A stretch of 8,971 bases of DNA, from NCBI GenBank assembly GCA_030652715.1, contig JAUSQB010000323.1:1-8971 (forward strand). Direction: 5' to 3'. This stretch comes from Rugosibacter sp. GTDB lineage: Bacteria; Pseudomonadota; Gammaproteobacteria; Burkholderiales; Rhodocyclaceae. Below the pieces are notes generated by a model. The model did not search any database. It was not told the DNA's origin and saw only the letters and a list, made by a program, of their open reading frames with translations. Of the stretch, positions 6,183 through 8,971 are shown piece by piece. The stretch's first letter is position 1. The number at the start of each line of letters is the position of its first letter. Both the position numbers and the translations under genes were made by a program.

Positions 6183-6602
6183 ATGAACTTTCAGCGCAGT
6201 CGCCAACGTGAAATGCCGGAAATTAATCTCATTGCAATGATCGATGTCTTGCTGGTGATTTTGATTTTTGTCATGACGACCACTACCTACTCAAAGTTTT
6301 CCGGCCTGGAAATCAATCTGCCAACGGCAGATGCACAGCAAAACAAAGAGCAACCTGATGAAATTAACGTCACCATCACGGCAACAGGCGAGACAATGGT
6401 CAACAAGGTACCCGTTGTCGGGCGTGATATAGCCAGCCTGCAACAGGCGTTGCAGCGAGGGGTTGCCCCTGGCAAAGAGCCTGTGGTGATTATCAATGCA
6501 GATGCCAAGGCCATGCATCAAACGGTCGTTGATGTGATGCAAGCCGCTCAATCTGCCGGACTTTCGCATATTTCCTTTGCTACCCAGCAAGCTCAGCGCT
6601 GA
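6183..6602 (+). CDS. exbD: ExbD/TolR-family biopolymer transport protein
   Basis: ExbD inserts in the ExbB pore and couples proton flow to TonB. The 139-residue protein has a short cytoplasmic N-terminus and one membrane helix at about 15-35. The helix carries the proton-conducting Asp21 in EINLIAMIDVLLVILIFVM. A periplasmic domain of about 100 residues follows, with the usual VVIINADAKAMHQTVVDVM region. It starts at ATG 6183, nine bases after the exbB stop, with AGGCGAG as ribosome site. Its last 26 bases overlap the proposed lpxK start. TolR is the less likely alternative, for the reasons given under exbB. Confidence 0.92.
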   Translation: MNFQRSRQREMPEINLIAMIDVLLVILIFVMTTTTYSKFSGLEINLPTADAQQNKEQPDEINVTITATGETMVNKVPVVGRDIASLQQALQRGVAPGKEPVVIINADAKAMHQTVVDVMQAAQSAGLSHISFATQQAQR

Positions 6603-7632
6603 ATCAGCAGGCAGCCCTGCCATCTGGCAACATCGCGGCCTGCTTGCCTGTTTGCTGTATCCGGTATCGCTTGTTTTTGCGTCGTTAACTGCGCTGCGAT
6701 TATTATTTTATCGAGCGGGTATTTTTTTGTCGCAACACGTATCGGTACCTGTCATAGTGATTGGTAATCTGACCGTCGGCGGTACAGGTAAAACACCACT
6801 TATCCTGCATTTGGCAACCCAATTGCGTGCGCGGGGCATGCATCCGGGAATCGTGAGTCGCGGCTATGGCGGGTCGGCAAAAGAGGGGCTTGAAGTCACA
6901 GCCGACAGCGATGCTGCAGTTGTGGGGGATGAGCCGTTATTGCTCGCACAGCGCAGCCTGTGCCCGCTATTTATTGGTCGTGACCGTGTGCGTGCCGCGC
7001 AAGCTTTGTTGTCTCGATACCCTGCGTGTAATGTCATTCTGTCTGATGATGGCTTGCAGCATTATCGCTTAGCGCGCGATGTTGAGATTGCGGTTTTCGA
7101 TCAACGGGGCATCATGAATGGCTGGCAGCTTCCCGCTGGCCCGCTGCGTGAGCCAGTCAGTCGATTGAAGCGGGTGGATGCTGTGGTCTTTAATAGCATT
7201 GCTGTCCCCCATGGCGCGTTGTTTAGCGCCGTATCATCAGCGCCGACTTTTAATGGGGCTGTGTTTGCTATGCGGCTCGAAGGCATCAGTTTTTATCGGT
7301 TTGGTCATAAAGAAACAACCTGCCGTGCTGAAGATTTTTTGGGCAAAAAATTACATGCCGTTGCAGGCATTGGATTCCCCCAGCGGTTTTTTGATCATTT
7401 GCAGGCAATGGGACTGGTATTTGATCCCCATCCATTTGCTGACCATCATGACTACCAGCGCGGAGAACTGAATTTTTCTGGTGATGCGATTCTGACCACA
7501 GAGAAGGATGCCGTAAAATTTACTCGGCTCAATTTAACTTTGCCTGTCTGGGTACTTCCCGTAACAGCAAACGTGAGCCCTGATCTCGTAGCTTTTATTC
7601 TGGAGAAACTCAATGGATGCGCGCCTGCTTGA
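6577..7632 (+). CDS. lpxK: Tetraacyldisaccharide 4'-kinase (lipid A biosynthesis)
   Basis: LpxK phosphorylates the 4' position of tetraacyldisaccharide-1-phosphate to make lipid IVA at the inner face of the inner membrane. An N-terminal hydrophobic segment spans about 23-48. The P-loop is [12 protein letters not shown] (63-74), followed by VSRGYGG (93-99), GDEPLLLA (117-124), [15 protein letters not shown] (157-171) and [12 protein letters not shown] (181-192). The C-terminus has TTEKDAVKF. The start is uncertain. The frame is closed by TGA at 6535-6537, and its first ATG is at 6838, beyond the P-loop. TTG 6577 is the only ordinary alternative start that keeps the full N-terminus. It gives 351 residues and a 26-base overlap with exbD, suggesting translational coupling. 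Confidence 0.93.
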   Translation: MLPSKLSAESAGSPAIWQHRGLLACLLYPVSLVFASLTALRLLFYRAGIFLSQHVSVPVIVIGNLTVGGTGKTPLILHLATQLRARGMHPGIVSRGYGGSAKEGLEVTADSDAAVVGDEPLLLAQRSLCPLFIGRDRVRAAQALLSRYPACNVILSDDGLQHYRLARDVEIAVFDQRGIMNGWQLPAGPLREPVSRLKRVDAVVFNSIAVPHGALFSAVSSAPTFNGAVFAMRLEGISFYRFGHKETTCRAEDFLGKKLHAVAGIGFPQRFFDHLQAMGLVFDPHPFADHHDYQRGELNFSGDAILTTEKDAVKFTRLNLTLPVWVLPVTANVSPDLVAFILEKLNGCAPA

Positions 7633-7789
7633 AATACTTGTTTGCCCTAGCTGCAAGGGGCCATTGGATTATCGTAAAGCGGCATCCGAGCTGGTGTGTA
7701 AAGGATGCAAGTTGGCTTTTTCGATTAAAGACGATATTCCCGTGATGCTGGAAGAATCCGCGCGCAAACTCACGCCTGAAGAACTTTGA
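7613..7789 (+). CDS. Trm112/YcaR-family small zinc-ribbon protein
   Basis: This 58-residue protein is encoded between lpxK and kdsB. It begins [20 protein letters not shown] and has two Cys pairs, Cys11/Cys14 (CPSC) and Cys29/Cys32 (CKGC), spaced for one zinc ribbon. The later [13 protein letters not shown] segment is standard for the family (Trm112p-like, E. coli YcaR). Eukaryotic and archaeal Trm112 activates methyltransferases; the bacterial role is not settled. The ATG at 7613 is preceded by GGAG (7602-7605). It overlaps the lpxK end by 20 bases, and its TGA shares a base with the kdsB ATG. The position between lpxK and kdsB is strongly conserved in proteobacteria. Confidence 0.9.
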   Translation: MDARLLEILVCPSCKGPLDYRKAASELVCKGCKLAFSIKDDIPVMLEESARKLTPEEL

Positions 7790-8568
7790 TGCGTTTTCGC
7801 GCGCCTTTTTGCGTTGTGATTCCGGCACGCTGGGCGTCGACCCGCTTGCCCGGCAAGCCATTAGCGGATATCGCCGGAAAACCGATGGTGGTGCGCGTGG
7901 CTGAAGCGGCTGCAAAAAGCGGTGCTGAAGAAATATGCATTGCAACGGATGATGAGCGGGTGATGCACGCCGTTTTAGCGCATGGTTTTGATGCCATCAT
8001 GACCCGTGCTGATCATGCTTCAGGAACTGATCGTTTAGCTGAAGTTGCTCAGCTGAGACACTGGGAAGATGAGGCGATTGTCGTTAATGTGCAAGGCGAT
8101 GAGCCGTTAATTGATCCTGCATTGATTGCCAGCGTTGCGATGGCATTAGCGGATGATCCGGACGCTGCTATTGCCACGGCAGCGCATCCGCTGAGCGAGT
8201 TGGCTGAATTTTTAAATCCGAATGTTGTCAAGGTAGTTGTTGATGGACAAGGGCGTGCGTTGTATTTTTCTCGCGCGCCTATTCCTTGGCCACGGGATGC
8301 CTTTGCCATAAATCAGCGCGTTTTGCCCGCCGGCCTGCCGACCCGTCGGCATATCGGTTTATACGCCTATCGCACTGCTTTTTTGCGGCAATACAGCCAG
8401 CTGTCGCCAAGCGTACTCGAGCAGTGGGAGTCTCTTGAGCAATTACGCGCGCTGGCCAATGGATTTGTTATTCGTGTCGTCGATTGTCTCGATGCACCAG
8501 CACCAGGTGTTGATACGCCTGAAGACCTGGATCGTGTCAGACAGGTGTTTGACCACCTTGCGAATTGA
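7789..8568 (+). CDS. kdsB: 3-deoxy-manno-octulosonate cytidylyltransferase (CMP-Kdo synthetase)
   Basis: KdsB activates Kdo with CTP to CMP-Kdo, the donor for attaching Kdo to lipid A. The protein has 259 residues, within the family range (about 245-260). The N-terminal nucleotide-binding motif is [19 protein letters not shown] (10-28). [11 protein letters not shown] is at 76-86, the metal-binding VQGDEPLID at 101-109, [11 protein letters not shown] follows, and then RHIGLYAYR. The start ATG 7789 overlaps the upstream stop as TGATG, a classic coupling arrangement. A TTG three bases earlier is in frame but less likely. It is the last gene of the tightly packed run from exbB. Confidence 0.95.
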   Translation: MRFRAPFCVVIPARWASTRLPGKPLADIAGKPMVVRVAEAAAKSGAEEICIATDDERVMHAVLAHGFDAIMTRADHASGTDRLAEVAQLRHWEDEAIVVNVQGDEPLIDPALIASVAMALADDPDAAIATAAHPLSELAEFLNPNVVKVVVDGQGRALYFSRAPIPWPRDAFAINQRVLPAGLPTRRHIGLYAYRTAFLRQYSQLSPSVLEQWESLEQLRALANGFVIRVVDCLDAPAPGVDTPEDLDRVRQVFDHLAN

Positions 8569-8592
8569 CGGTATCTTCGCAAGGGATAAAAA
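8565..8592 (+). promoter_or_regulatory. Possible adk promoter at the kdsB stop
   Basis: TTGACG (8565-8570, 5 of 6 to the -35 consensus) overlaps the kdsB stop. TAAAAA (8587-8592) follows after 16 bases as a moderate -10. It would start transcription within the 74-base kdsB-adk gap, giving adk its own transcript. The -10 is weak and the region is A-rich. Confidence 0.35.

Positions 8593-8971
<379 letters not shown>

Noticed and set aside
7610..8000. Leftward open frames opposite the Trm112-like gene and kdsB
   Set aside because: They are antisense to well-supported genes with intact family motifs.

Overview
The window is ordinary core chromosome of a Gram-negative bacterium, most likely a betaproteobacterium. 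Three things point there. The run exbB-exbD-lpxK-(Trm112-like)-kdsB-adk, with xseA diverging from exbB, is a layout I associate with betaproteobacteria. The lipid A (lpxK) and Kdo (kdsB) genes require an outer membrane. The base composition looks balanced to slightly AT-leaning, which would suit a Nitrosomonadales-type lineage better than a high-GC Burkholderia. The lineage is inferred from gene order and protein look, not from a database search.

Layout. At 1-253 are the last 29 codons of an unidentified gene, a short stretch resembling the 3' end of a tRNA, and a strong intrinsic terminator only 18 bases before the next start codon. At 254-2149 is ppiD, a membrane-anchored periplasmic folding factor. 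At 2300-2836 is an RluE-type 23S rRNA pseudouridine synthase, and at 2945-3403 an exported DUF192 protein. A terminator that works in both directions (about 3483-3513) separates these from the leftward genes rpsT (3536-3796, with a near-consensus promoter) and xseA (3951-5300). The 267-base gap between xseA and exbB holds DnaA-box-like sequences and an imperfect hairpin. Rightward from 5568 run exbB, exbD, lpxK, a 58-codon zinc-ribbon gene of the Trm112/YcaR type, and kdsB. These are packed with one 9-base gap followed by three overlaps of 26, 20 and 1 bases. adk follows after a 74-base gap and is cut by the window end.

How the genes work together. ExbB and ExbD form a proton-driven motor energising TonB-dependent outer-membrane transport. 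LpxK and KdsB supply steps of lipid A-Kdo synthesis. PpiD assists folding of exported envelope proteins. The other genes are housekeeping: ribosome protein S20, rRNA modification, exonuclease VII large subunit and adenylate kinase.

No mobile element, CRISPR array, toxin-antitoxin pair, defence island or clearly novel multi-gene system is visible. The observations most worth checking are non-coding: the DnaA-box cluster and leader hairpin before exbB, the terminator and tRNA-like remnant before ppiD, and a possible 19-codon leader peptide running into adk. No gap between genes exceeds 300 bases.
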